Below are positions 45,649 to 58,415 of a stretch of DNA of 64,000 nucleotides, in pieces. The first letter of the stretch is position 1; every line of letters starts with the position of its first letter. Under the pieces are notes generated by a model that did not search any database, had not been told where the DNA came from, and saw only the letters and a list, made by a program, of their open reading frames with translations. A program made the translations under genes and the position numbers. This DNA is from Procambarus clarkii (taxonomy: Eukaryota; Arthropoda; Malacostraca; Decapoda; Cambaridae): positions 13,902,470 through 13,966,469 of the forward strand of contig NC_091208.1 of NCBI RefSeq assembly GCF_040958095.1, in the 5' to 3' direction.

Positions 45649-48480
45649 ATTTACCTCCCCATTTTTGGAGGACAGACTGGACTAGCTCACGGGCGCACAG
45701 CCTCAGCCACAACCTTCCCCTCCCACGAGGGATGGTAAGCGAGTACTTTATATAAATTCCAAATAATTAAATGAGAAATGTAATCGTGCTAACACAGACA
45801 TAAGATGAAATAAAATATAATTCTCAACATGCAAATGATATTAATAGAAGTAAATAAATGTATATAAGATAAATATTAAGGTATGAATTATTTAAGAGGT
45901 GACATCTGGCAACTCAACACTTACAATTTCCTTTTCCAAAAGCTGACTGGACAAGGACCAGTATTAATCAGGTGAATAAGCGAGCCCGCTCCTTGCTCCA
46001 ACTATGCTGCCATGTACTACTACACATTTAAAAAAAACATACACATATATATATATGAAGACATTATATTTAACAATTTATCTTACATGAAATATTGTGA
46101 GTATCCATAACTATGGATAGGTAACAAGCAGCAGCGGAAAAAGGATAACAGAGAGCACAAAAGGTTTTTATCAGACCTCAACAAAGATTATTACATTAAC
46201 ACTTTCATTTATCCCTCATACCTTATTATTACAATGTCTGCTAGTTACAGAGAAGGTTCTGTTTCAAGAGCTATATATCTACAGTAAGTCATTATACATT
46301 AATGGTAGGTTTTATCGCTAATATATAATCTAACACGCTAATATATAATCTAATACGCAAATGCATAATCCAATCCTAGAGGCATTGTAATTCCAGGTCA
46401 CCCATGACAAAGTTAGAGCAAGACCTTATAGAACGTAGTGAAATATGAGACTATGACCGTGCGCTCCATCACTGAGAATGGGAAGGTAAGCAACAGACGG
46501 ATGACGAGTGATAATCATCCGACCTGGGTGTGGTTTCTGATTATCCCATAGTCTTTTAATGGGTGATTATGTGGTGTAGAGACTGTCCTACACGGTGAGA
46601 TAATGCGAGACGGATGAGTGTGTTTAAGTGCACGCTAGGTGGTCCTGATGTGAGTTTTGCGGTTAACCTCAAGGGAAGAGTAAAATGTGTATTGAAAGTG
46701 TATGTTTAGAACACGTAGATTTGTTTGTTGTTCATCCACTCCATTGCTGGAATGGGAAGACATATGGATGAGAGGTAATAAGCGCGAGACTTAGGTATGG
46801 TTTCTGGTTACCCATCCACCTCTCCCTCAGCCCTCCTGATGGAAGACTGATGGATGAGGAGTGATAATTGCAAGACCCGGGTGTGTTTTCCAGCTATCCG
46901 AGCCCTCTTGATGTGCGATTATGTGGTGTGGATCGTCCCCTCCATGCTGATGATGGGTGACAGATCATGCTCATGGATGAGCATGAGTAAGCGCATAGTA
47001 AACATGTGCAGGCAGGTTGAGGTTGTCCGGTTAACCCGCTCGCTCTTGAATCATGATTATATTGAGGGTCCCCCACTCAATTAGTGGAAACGGGTGACAG
47101 ATGGACGGATGATGGGTGTCCGTGACGGATGCGCGTGATCGAGCTGCGTGGGGTGTGGGGGGGAGGTGCACTACCACGCTCCTCACACCTCTACCTCGCT
47201 CCTCTCAGAGCGAGCCGATGTCATCTCTATTATGCTCCTCATACCCACTCAGCGGTTGATCTTAGTAGTTTAAAGTCATATTTGTATATAGTAATCTCTA
47301 CAACATCCATAGTAAAAAATATACTCTATCCAGAGGACGTCTATCCGGTATACCCCAGCAATGCCTCCAGCAGATCAAACCCAAAAGTCACCCAATTACA
47401 CTCTCCCTAACCTGAGGGAGGTGAACTGAAGTGTTTGGGTAATGGCCACTCTACTACCCCCCCCCCCCCCCCCCACCACTGCCACATCTGGTGTCACTTC
47501 AATATTATTATTATAATACACACCAAATAAATATTAGTGTTATTCTTGTAACGTAACCAACAGGGAAACACCTCTTTGTACAAATTTCCTTTCCTATCCT
47601 TCTGATGCAACTGTTCACAATCATTTCCTTTCACCTCATGCATCTGTTCACTTAGCAGTTACATTCATAAAAGATAAGAGATTTGGTGAACATGTCCTTT
47701 CACCTGATGCAGCTGTTCACATAGAGCTTCCTTTCACCTGATGGCACTGTTCACATAAAGTTTCCTTACTCCTGATGCTACTGTTCACTTAATATTTCCT
47801 TTCACCTAATGCAACTGTTCACATAGTGTTTCCTTTAACCTAATGCATCTGTTCGCATAGTGTTTCGTTTCACCTGATGCATTTGTTCACATAGCAGTTG
47901 CATTTATAAAATATGGAGATATTTGGTGAACATGACCTTCCACTTTATCTGGCTGTTCATATAGCATTTCCTTTCACCTTATGCAACCGTTCAAATAAAG
48001 TTCAGTTGTTTGTCATGTTCTCTAATGTTCTTAGCATGTTCTGTGTTCAGTGCATTCTCTTACATGTTCTTTAAAATCATATATACAATTGTTTGTCATT
48101 CAGTAACAAGTTCTTTGTCAAATATTTTGCATTACAGTCAACTGCGTTAATGTATCAACTTATCAACTTATTATTACTTACCAACGCTGTTTTTAAACAA
48201 ATCTGCACTTTATTCAGTAACAAATTTACCAAGGCAATCTTTTCCTGACATACTTACTTGCATCATTTCATGACTAAAATATCTCTTCTCTCAACTGAAA
48301 ATAGTGAAGCGTAACTTCTTTCAACACTTTCTTAACATTCGTTATGCCTTCTTGGAGTAAGAAAAGATTAGTAAAAGGAATCTTTTTACACTGTCCCTAA
48401 CTAAATATCACTTCCTTCAACTGGAAATAGTCAAGCTTACCACGTGCGGAGAGTGGCACATTCTCTCATCACCTTAACCA

Positions 48481-48690
48481 TCACTAATTGGAGGCGTTGA
48501 GCTAGGCTGCTCATCACATTATCTGATTACTAATTGGAGGCGTTGAGCTAGGCTGCTCATCACATTATCTGATTACTAATTGGAAGCGTTGAGCTAGGCT
48601 TCTCATCACATTATCTGATTACTAATTGGAGGCGTTGAGCTAGGCTTCTCATCACATTATCTGATTACTAATTGGAGGCGTTGAGCTAAG
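48481..48690. repeat. 46-bp tandem repeat in the left arm
   Basis: About five units with TAATTGGAGGCGTTGAGCTA. The right arm has only two (about 53330-53395), so copy number changed after the arms formed or between them. Confidence 0.85.
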
Positions 48691-48859
48691 GGTTGATAAA
48701 GAGATTCTGGTGTGTCTCCACATACAAAACAGATCGTGAGATTCATTTATGTGTATGTAGACTTTAGTTTTAGATTAACAAAAAATCCCAAACCGCATAA
48801 CGTAACCAAAACATGGAAACATCCAATAAGGAGGTTTTCGACTAGAGGCAACACTCAAC

Positions 48860-49760
48860 ACACAAACACACATATCACAACTCACATCACACAAAAGACA
48901 ACAACACACAACGCACAACACACACAATACATCACACAACACACAACAGACATCGCACAACACGCGACACACAAAACACATCACACAACGCACATCACAG
49001 CACACACAAATCACAAAACACAACACAACACACAAAACAAATTACACGACAATCAACACACATCATACAAATCACAAAACAAAACAACACACAAATCACA
49101 ACACACATCACACATCACAATACAACACAACACACATCACAGCACAACACAACACACAACACAACACACATCACAACACAACACACATCACAAAACGCAA
49201 CACAACACACATAACAACACAACACAAAACACAACACACATCACAAAACACAACACAACACACATCACAATACAACACAACACACATCACAACACAACAC
49301 ACAACACACATCACAACACAACACACATCACAAAACGCAACACAACACACATCACAACACACATCACAAAACACAACACAACACACATCACAACACACAA
49401 CACACTTCACTAAACACAACACAACACACTTCACTAAACACAACACAACACACATCACAAAACAAAACACATCAGAAAACACAATACAACACAACACACA
49501 TCACTAAACACAACACAACACAACACACATCACTAAACACAACACATCACAACACACATCACAAAACACAACACAACACAACACAACTCACATCACTAAA
49601 CACAACACATCACAACACACTTCACTAAACACAACACAACACACATCACAAAACACAACACATCACTAAACACAACACAACACAACACACATCACTAAAC
49701 ACAACACAACACAACACAACACAACTCACATCACAAAACACAACTCACATCACCCACACG
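48860..49760. repeat. CACAACACA low-complexity block
   Basis: About 0.9 kb of irregular ACACAACACATCAC repeats. The long His/Thr/Asn-rich open frames here are artefacts of base composition. The right arm equivalent (52610-53160) is about 0.55 kb. Confidence 0.9.
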
Positions 49761-49822
49761 TCTGTTTTAAATGAAGTGTCTCAGATCTATTAAAGTACCG
49801 TATATGTATTATTATTATTTAA

Positions 49823-52556
49823 TATACACTCATAACTTAACCAATAATGCCTCTCTCTTATGTAACTGTTCTCATAGTCTGTTAGTTGGTGATGTTGGTG
49901 TGTCTCAATGTAAAGTACTGTATGTGTATTAATAATATGAACTCATAAAACTAGTTTTGAATTACCGATTTCTTACACCTAATGCATCTGTTCAAATAAA
50001 TAGTGTGTGTAAAGGAGCAGGAGTTGGCAATGCACATATCTAAATGCTGTTTACAAAAATAAATACACATGGAGAGTTGACTATACACATATCCCAATGG
50101 CGTTTACAAAATAAATACATATCAGTTGTCTATACACATCGAAATGGTGTTTACATAAATCAATCCACCTTTCTAAGACAACTTCATGCATTAAAAATTC
50201 TCCAAAACATCAATAATACCTTCCAAGATCATTTTAATTGTCATTTGCACTCTTTAACATGACTTTATACATCAAAATGATACTCTCATATCATCTTTAT
50301 TCTCAATAAACACTCTCAAAGACAACAGGAATACTCTCTGTAGTATATTTACGTAAAAGAATACTCTCAGTATCATCAAAATTATTCTCTTAAACATTAA
50401 AAGTAGTTTTCTAGTATGAAATATTACTCTCTCTCTGTAACAAACATTGTTCATCATTCAATAAATAAGTCGTTAAGGACAAATTTTCAAGACTTATATA
50501 AACTAAAGTTTATGCTAAACTTACAATGACAAGACGTGTTGTCGCCTCAAACAACTTTTAAGTAATATATCCAACTAAGTGTGTGCAACTTTATGTACTA
50601 ATAAACTTATGCTTCAAATAAAAGTGTATAAAATAACTATCATTATATAATAGTACAAGTTCTTTAAGACATTTACAGTCAAAACTCGGGATTAACATTT
50701 AATATATCACAAGAACACAACTCTTTAAGTAACTAGTTCACCTTTTTGTAACAAACTTTCATTTCTATTTATTAATCATTCTGTTAAAATATATTTTCTT
50801 AGTCACTTTATCTTGAACTGTTCTCTAAACAACACTGCATAATCCTACCAACTGGACTCCTGTGTACTAACCTAACCTAACCTAACTATCCTAATGTAAC
50901 TTACTTAGTCCAACCTACCTGTTCCTCCCTATCTTAGCTAACTGAACCAGCATGCATAACCTAAATTATCCTAACGTTTTTATCATAGCATAACTTATTT
51001 TAAGCATCATCTTATTCTCACTGAAACATCAACTCCTATTTATTTACGTAGACAACACTCATTTACACATACAATTACACTCGTAAGCTTATAATCACAT
51101 TCACAATCTTATACAACTTAAGCAAAATACTCAGTTCAGTCACTTACACAAACACAGACGCAGACTTGTATATGCACATGTTAACTCAATTCATTAATTT
51201 ACTCTCTTTCTCAAATTCGCACAAATATATATGCCAAAGTCCCATTAATACATACAATTACCTGCAGAAACTATCATAAAATTGTACAAATTCACACATG
51301 TCTGACAAAACACAAACTTTTACTACACACACGAACTCTTCTTTATATGCAAAACATGAAGAAACGTATGCACCGATAATTACATTCACAAACCTTCATG
51401 CAACTTAAACACTATACAATTTTATTTTAAGTTTCAATGTCTTAGCTCTTCATGTCTCTTTCCCAGTCTTTTCTCATTTTATTCAGATCAGTCTCAACGC
51501 CTTAGCTTTGTTTCTCTTTCTTAATATTTGTTTTCTGTCAATGTCCGTGCCTATGCCTAGAGGGCCTGATAACTGAGCGGAAAGCGCTCTGGACTCGTAA
51601 TCCTAGGGGTCCAGGTTCGATCCCTGGTGATGGCAGAGACAACAGGGGCAGAGTTTCTTTCACCCTGATGCTCCTGTCACCTAGCAGTAAATTGGTACCT
51701 GGGAGTTAGACAGCTGCTACGGGCTGCTTCCTGGGGATGTGTAACAAAACTAGGCCTGGTTGAGGACCGGGCCGCGGATACGCTAAGCCCCGAAATCATC
51801 TCAATATAATATAACCTATGTCTTTATTTTTGTCAATGACTGTTTTATCCTTTTTTTTCAGACAATACCTTTTCACTGTCTGTCTTTATTTTCTGTCTTA
51901 GTGTGATATCTTTTTCAGGCTCCTTCTCTTAGTCTCAAACTCTCTCTTTTGTACTTTATATCTCTTGCTTTAAGTTCAACATGTCTCTCATAAGATGAAT
52001 TTATCATGTTTGATGTAAAATAACAGTTCACTCATTTACACAAACAACTACTTACTTGCACATGCACACATACTCTCAGTTCATTAACTTATTCACTTCC
52101 CCAAACTTTTACAAGCGATCCTGTATATACAATCTCTCTCAAACTTGCACAACTACATATACTTAGACAAACCATCACAACTCTAGCAAACACTTAGACA
52201 TATACTATTTTCAGAACATTACATAAAAAATTAACATTCCTTAACCTAACATTTCAGTTATAGTTTTTGTTAAAGTAATTCATACATATTTTTTTCTCCT
52301 CTCTGTATGTGGTAGTATATAGTAAGAAAGTAAATTTTAGTCAGGAAAGTACATACAAAGTTGTTTTATAAACATAATGTTGGATTACGCATAGGTTTTT
52401 GGGCAATATAACTGATTTAGTTTCACCTTCTCTTTTACCCTCCCCTTTTCTCTCTTAGTCTAATATAGCCTTACCTTTTCCTCACTCTTTATCCTCTCTA
52501 CGTTATATTTAAAGTTTCTCTTTCTTATTTTCTCAGTGTTCGAAATATTCAACAAC
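49823..52556. other. Spacer of the giant inverted repeat
   Basis: AT-rich unique sequence with no recognisable coding region. It contains a SINE at 51557-51800 and a short CCTAACCTAACCTAAC run near 50870. Confidence 0.65.
51557..51800 (+). mobile_element. tRNA-derived SINE (type 2)
   Basis: The head GCCTGATAACTGAGCGGAAA (A box region) and GGTTCGATCCC (perfect B box) are followed by TTGGTACCTGGGAGTTAGAC, GGACCGGGCCGCGGATACGC and CCCCGAAATCATCTCAAT. It is the best-preserved plus-strand SINE in the window. Confidence 0.8.
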
Positions 52557-55498
52557 ATAAATAATAATAATAATACACATACGATACTTTAAAAGATCTG
52601 AGATACTTTATTTAAAACAGACGTGTGTGTGATGTGTGTTGTGTTTTGTGATGTGTGTTGTGTTGTGTGTTGTGTTTTGTGATGTGTGATGTGTTTTGTG
52701 ATGTGTGTTGTGTTGTGATGTGTGTTGTGTTGTGATGTGTGTTGTGTTGTGTTTTGTGATGTGTGTTGTGTTTTGAGATGTGTGTTGTGTTTTGTGATGT
52801 GTGTTGTGTTTTGTGATGTGTGTTGTATGTTGTGTTTTGTGTGTTTTGTTGTGTTTTGTGATGTGTGTTGTGTTTTGTGATGTGTGTTGTGTTGTGATGT
52901 GTGTTGTGTTTTGTGATGTGTGTTGTGTCGTGTTTAGTGTTTTGTGTTTTGTGATGTGTGTTGTGTTTTGTGATGTATGTTGTGTTGTGTCGTGTGTTGT
53001 GTTTTGTGATGTGTGTTGTGTTTTGTGTTGCGTGATGTGTGTTGTGTTTTGTGATGTGTGTGTTGTGATACATAGTCTATGTTTGTGTTTCGTGTGTTAT
53101 GTGCGGTGAGTTGTCTTTTGTGTGATGTGAGTTGTGATATGTGTTGTGTGTTGAGTGTTGCCTCTCGTCAAAAAAAACTCCTTATTAGATGTTTCCATGT
53201 TTTGGTTACATTATACAGTTTGGGATTTTTTTTTTAACTAAAACTAAAATCAACATACACATAAATGAGTTGCATGATCTGTTTTGTATGTTGTGAACAC
53301 AAGAATCTCTCTATCAACCCTTAGCTCAACGCCTCCAATTAGTAATCAGATAATGTGATGAGCAGCCTAGCTCAACGCCTCCAATTAGTGATGGTTAAGG
53401 CGATGAGAGACTGTGTCAATCTCCGCACGTGGTAAGCTTGACTATTTCCAGTTGGGGGAAGTGATATTTAGTTAAGAACAGAGTATAAACATCCCTTTGA
53501 CTATTTTTTTCTTATTTCAAGAAGGCATAACGACTGTTGTGCCTTCTTGGTGTTGAAGTGCCTTTAAAAGTGTTGAAAGAAGTTACGCTTCACTATTTTC
53601 AGGTGAGAGAAGTGTTATTTAAGTCAAGAAATGATGAAAGTGAGTATTTTCAGTTGATTGACGGATAATTTAGTTAAGAAACGTCAGGAAAAGATTTCCT
53701 TGATAAATTTGTTACTGAATAAAGTACAATTTTGTTTAAAAACAGTGTTGGTAAGATATAATAAGTTGATAGGCAAGAATACATTAACATAGTTGACTGT
53801 ACTGTGGGTGAAAATATTTGACAAGAACTAATTACTGAATGACAAAGAATTGTATATTTGATTTTAAAGAACATGTAAGAGGATGCAATGAACACAGAAC
53901 ATGCTAAGAACAATATGAGAGCAAGATAAAGAACTATACTTTATTTGAACAGTTGCATGAGGTGAAAGGAAACGTTATGTGAACAGCCAGATCATGTGGA
54001 AGGTCATGTTCACCATATATCTCTATCTTTTATGAATGTAACTGCTATGTAAACAGATGCATCAGGTGAAAGGAAACACTATGTGAACAGTCCCATCAGG
54101 TGAAAGGACATATTCACCAAATCTCTTTTTATCTTTTATGAATGTAACTGCCAAGTGAACAGATGCATCAGGAGGATAGGAAATTAAATTAATACAAAGA
54201 AGTGTTTCCCTGTTGGTTACGTTACAAGAATAACACTAATATTTATTTGTTGTGTATTATAATAATAATAATATTGAAGTGACACCAGATGTTGCTGTTG
54301 GGAAGGGGGCCGGGGGGGGGGGTGGTAGTAATGTGACCATTACCTAATACACTTCAGTTCACCTCCAACTGGAGGTCAGGAAGGGTGTAATGGGGCAACG
54401 TTGCTGGGCTACACTGGATAGACGTCCTCTGGATAGTGTGTGGGTTTTTACTATGGTTGATGTTGAGATACCTTGAGGTGCTTCCGGGGCTTAGCGTCCC
54501 CGCGGCCCGGTCGTCGACCAGGCCTCCTGGTTGCCGGACTGATCAACCAGGCTGTTGGACGCGGCTACTCGCAGCCTGACGTATGAGTCACAGCCTGGTG
54601 ACTACTTACTGAGATTACTACATACAAAATATGACTTTAAATCACTGAGATCAACCGTTGAATGGGTATGAGGAGCATAATAGAGATGACATCGGCTCGC
54701 TCTGAGAGGAGCGTGGTTGAGGTGGGAGGAGCGCGGTAGTGCCCCCCCCCCACACCCCACGCCTGCTCGATCACGGACATCCGTCATCCATCCATCTGTC
54801 ACCCGTCTCCACTGTTTGAGTGGGGAACCCTCTATATAACCATGCTTCAAGAGGGAGCGGGTTAACCAGAAAACCACATCCGGCTTGAACACGTTTACCA
54901 TGCTAATAATCACGCTCATCCACCTGTCATCCATCTCAGCATGGAGGGGACGATCCACACCACATAATCGCTCATCAAGAGGGCTGGTATAGCTGGAAAC
55001 CGCACCCGGGTCTCGCGATTATCACTCCTCATCCGTCAGTCATTCATCAGGATGGCTGAATGGGAGGGATGAGGTGGTTGGCGGTTGGCTGAGGGGAGGG
55101 CGGAGGGGTAACAAGAAACCATACCCCGGTCTCGCGATTATTACCTCACATCCATCACGCTCATCCATATGTCTTCCCGTTCCAGCAATGGCGTGGACGC
55201 ATAACAAACAAATCTACATTTTCTAAACATACACTTTCAATACACATATTACCCTTCCCTTGAGGCTAACTGCAAAACCCACATCAGGACCACCTAGCGT
55301 GCAATTAAACACACTCATCCGTCACACATTATCTCACCCATCTCACCGTGTAGGACAGCCTCTACACCACATAATCACCCATTAAGAGACCATGGGATAA
55401 CTAGAAAGTACACCCGGGTCGGACGATTATCACTCGTCATCCATCTATGGCTTACCTTCCCATTCTCAGCGATGGAGCGCATGGTCGAACTCACTTTC
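52557..55498 (-). repeat. Right arm of the giant inverted repeat
   Basis: Mirror of the left arm: a TGTGTTGTG block (52610-53160), two 46-bp units (53330-53395), TGAACAG/AGGTGAAAGGA tandem units (53940-54180), a G run (about 54309-54320), and GGATG/CATCC blocks to 55480. It has its own insertion of about 130 bp of SINE-type sequence at 54478-54605. Confidence 0.8.
54478..54605 (-). mobile_element. SINE-tail fragment in the right arm
   Basis: TTCCGGGGCTTAGCGTCCCC and CGACCAGGCCTCC match the 3' part of the SINE at 58168. The rest (GGCTGTTGGACGCGGCTACT...) is a different extension. The left arm lacks it (at about 47300), so it arrived after the arms formed. Confidence 0.65.
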
Positions 55499-55679
55499 CC
55501 CATGATCCAGAAACTGGTTAAATGTCAAGGACTCTACACAAGGATCGTATCAGACACTTGGCCGAGAAGAGATAAGAATTGCCAGCTGTTACAAATGTAC
55601 GACGGCCAAATGTTGTCCGAATGCTACAAGTGTGTATATTTAAATAGAATCAAAAGTCACGATTGTGCATAACCATAAG

Positions 55680-55855
55680 CCCATTCGGGTCACAGCCGAG
55701 AGGTCCCTGGTTCGTTTGCCGGGGCAGGACCTGAATGCTTGGGCAACGGTTCTTTTCACCTGATGCCACTGTTCACCTTGCAGTAAATAGCTACACCTGG
55801 GAGTTAGGTATCTGCTGACGTGTGTTGCATTAAGGGGAATGACCACCTGACACCA
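55680..55855 (+). repeat. Old SINE-like segment inside R (copy Y)
   Basis: Counterpart of 25565-25740 in copy X, with a GGTCCCTGGTTCG box and CACCTGGGAGTTAGGTATCT. Confidence 0.5.
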
Positions 55856-56255
55856 TTGTTCAGTAGGAGGAAGAGGATGAGGGAGGGTTGCCAGATGGGG
55901 AAATAATGATTTAATTTCGTAAAATAGATAATATCAGTTTTGTTTCTAATGTGTTATGTTCGTTCGTATGTACGAACCCAACTGAAAAAGACTGACGGTG
56001 GCAATAGAGAAGTGAAAATATTATGTTAATAACAAAAGAGGATCTTGCATGAATAGTTAGTGTTTATGAATTTACTTTGCAGTTATAGAAATATCTTGCG
56101 GATTATTTATTTATTGTTATTTTTGGTATTGTTTTTCGATTTGCTCTGATTGACCATTCCAACTAGTTTTTTTTTTTATTCTACAGGTGGGTACAGGAAC
56201 AGACGTCTGCTGAGTTATGTTAGCAGGCTGAGAGCAGTTGCTTCCTAGAGCTGTG

Positions 56256-56879
56256 GGAACCGACCTGTGAGATTTATATTTATTTAATTTATATGAATTT
56301 ATATAGGATTTATATATACGTTAATTTATATATTTCGATAGTAATTTGTATGATGTTTAGCGAACTGTGTTTCTGCAAATTCTCACAAATCGATCCTTAC
56401 ACATTAGGGGGGGGTTTATTTTTTTAATTATATATATGCAGCCACTCAAACTACAGTATTAAACTACATATATTAGTAAATAACTTCGGGGGTGCCTTAC
56501 TTATTGTATGGTAGGCTTAGTCCACCAGGTATAACTAGGATGTAGACACCAAATTATCCTCGGGACAGGCTAGCTTCCAGCACCCAAGTAACTGATGTAC
56601 CAAGATTAATTCTTGCTTCCTCTTCTTGTTCCTGTCAAAGGCACTAGCTGTAAAGCCAGAATCCTAATATATGACAGCTATATCATAGAAAACACTGTAT
56701 ATTATTATATAAGGACCAAGGCTTAATTACCTGTAGTGAGTCGTTCATTCGTGTCTTAACTGGAATTAATCATATCTACCTATATTACTGGCCAATAATG
56801 ACTTAGATAAGATTTTGGAAAGACACTTCCCTTATTGTTGTTATTTAATTTATATGAATTTATATAGGAGAATTTATAA

Positions 56880-56925
<46 letters not shown>

Positions 56926-57069
56926 GTTGTAAATCTCTTAAGTGTTTAATAAAAGAATAAAATTATATGTAATGTGTTTACTTTCCCCTGACTATTTTGC
57001 CTCGTTTATGGTGGACTGAGGAAATGTGAAGTGTGGAATTGTCAAGTAATTGATAACTGTCGGCTGCAT
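56256..57069. other. AT-rich sequence with an (ATT)n microsatellite
   Basis: An (ATT)n tract lies at about 56880-56922. TTTATATGAATTTATATAGG recurs at 56290 and 56850. No gene is seen. Confidence 0.6.
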
Positions 57070-57440
57070 GTGAGGGGGGTGAGTGGAGGGTGCGACACTC
57101 TCCTGGTAGTAACACTACACCTGTGAGGAGGGTGAGTGGAGGGTGCGACACTCTCCTGGTAGTAACACTACACCTGTGAGGGGGGTGAGTGGAGGGTGCG
57201 ACACTCTCCTGGTAGTAACACTACACCTGTGAGGAGGGTGAGTGGAGGGTGCGACACTCTCCTGGTAGTAACACTACACCTGTGAGGGGGGTGAGTGGAG
57301 GGTGCGACACTCTCCTGGTAGTAACACTACACCTGTGAGGAGGGTGAGTGGAGGGTGCGACACTCTCCTGGTAGTAACACTACACCTGTGAGGGGGGTGA
57401 GTGGAGGGTGCGACACTCTCCTGATAGTAACAATACACCT
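57070..57440. repeat. 53-bp minisatellite with alternating variants
   Basis: About seven units of 53 bp containing GGGTGCGACACTCTCCTGGT. Unit starts alternate between GAGGGGGGTG and GAGGAGGGTG, giving a 106-bp higher-order period. Confidence 0.9.
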
Positions 57441-57554
57441 CCTCCTTAAACGCGAACACAGACTACTCCCCCACTGCCGTCAAAGAGCTCACACCGCTCC
57501 TATGTGGTCTGCTAGCCAAGACACACTGTTTATGTTGGGTTGGAATTCAGTAAA

Positions 57555-57870
57555 TGCTTACTGTCTGTCTTTGACAAAGTTTACTGACTGATGCTGGCAC
57601 TGATTTGATTTGATAAAAATAATGAAAAATAAAGACTGGTAGTCTCCTTAAAAGATGTAAAAAATGTTTCCCCTCATTCAGTAAACGCTTACTGACTGAC
57701 TTTGACCAAGTTTTCTGAGTGATGCTGGCACTGATTTGATTTGATTGAAAAAAATTGAAGACTGGTAGTCTCCTTTAAAGATGTAAAATGTTTCCCTCAT
57801 TCAGTAAACGCTTAGTGACTGACTTTAACTGAGCGATGCTGGCACTGATTTGATTGAAAATTGAAGAGTG
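57555..57870. repeat. ~130-bp tandem repeat
   Basis: About 2.5 units with GATGCTGGCACTGATTTGAT, ACTGGTAGTCTCCTT and TCATTCAGTAAACGCTTA. Units shorten from first to last through small deletions. Confidence 0.8.
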
Positions 57871-58057
57871 GTATACGATGAGGGTCCTTACTCAGAGTCC
57901 AAGCAAAATTAAAAATTCTCTACCTCGGGCTTTAGTCATTATTTAATATGAATACAGTGATATATATAATGTGTTTACTATTTTTTGCCTCATTTATGGA
58001 GGACTGGGGAAATGTGAAGAGGGGAATTGTCGAGTAATTGATAACTCTCACCTGCAT

Positions 58058-58092
58058 GGGAGGGGGGGGGGTGGGGGGGGTGGGGAGGGTGC
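58058..58092 (+). repeat. G-rich tract with quadruplex potential
   Basis: Four or more G runs of 4-9 bases separated by single T or A bases. A similar tract starts the 53-bp minisatellite region, and the context (58000-58060) is a diverged copy of 56985-57070. Confidence 0.6.
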
Positions 58093-58167
58093 ACAACACG
58101 AACACCGTCCACTCCTGGGTATGTACCGCTCTGGAAGCGAGGTAGGGGGTGGGGAATGTAAAGTGGG

Positions 58168-58415
58168 GAGGTTATCTTGAGATGATTTCGGGGCTTTTTA
58201 GTGTCCCCGCGGCCCGATCCTCGACCAGGCCTCCACCCCCAGGAAGCAACCCGTGACAGCTGACTAACACCCAGGTACCTATTTACTGCTAGGTAACAGG
58301 GGCATACGGTGAAAGAAACTCTGCCCATTGTTTCTCGCTGGCGCCCGGGATCGAACCCGGGACCACAGGATCACAAGTCCAGCGTGCTGTCCGCTCGGCC
58401 GACCGGCTCTCTCTC
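58168..58415 (-). mobile_element. tRNA-derived SINE (type 2, minus strand)
   Basis: On the minus strand the head GGTCGGCCGAGCGGACAGCA (A box) is followed by GGTTCGATCCCGGGC (B box), then the GTAAATAGGTACCTGG body and the GGACCGGG-type 3' part ending CCCCGAAATCATCTCAAG. The head is tRNA-Ser/Leu-like. The tRNA fold is not continued into an acceptor stem, so I call it a SINE. Confidence 0.82.

Larger units (their letters stand above)
43118..46126 (-). repeat. 5' LTR (right), interrupted by G-b
   Basis: LTR sequence at 43118-43394 and 45535-46126 matches the left LTR. The total without G-b is about 860 bp. It shows the un-inserted state of the (TA)n site at about 46045 and has an extra block with a perfect 17-bp hairpin at 45609-45648 that the left LTR lacks. 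Confidence 0.85.
46440..49822 (+). repeat. Left arm of the giant inverted repeat
   Basis: In order it contains a region of repeated CATCC/GGATG-type blocks (46455-47150), a C run (about 47459-47475), tandem TTTCACCTGATGCA-type units of about 40 bp (47580-48000), five 46-bp units (48481-48690) and a CACAACACA low-complexity block (48860-49760). All have complements in the right arm in the mirror order. Confidence 0.8.
46440..55498. repeat. 9-kb giant inverted-repeat unit inserted in R copy Y
   Basis: The left arm (about 46440-49822) is the reverse complement of the right arm (about 52557-55498), with a 2.7-kb unique spacer. Outer ends read ACCGTGCGCTCCATCACTGA (left) and the complement of the near-identical right end. 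R copy X is continuous across the site (CTTATAGCACTTCC...CATGATCC at about 25375-25395), so the unit is an insertion. No target-site duplication could be made out. No ORF resembling a transposase is seen. Confidence 0.8.

Noticed and set aside
48712..49413. 233-residue His/Thr/Asn-rich open frame
   Set aside because: Low-complexity CACAACACA repeat; the mirror block in the right arm gives the same artefact.
58340..58415. tRNA gene
   Set aside because: A and B boxes are present but the cloverleaf is incomplete and the sequence continues into a SINE body shared with 26150 and 51557.
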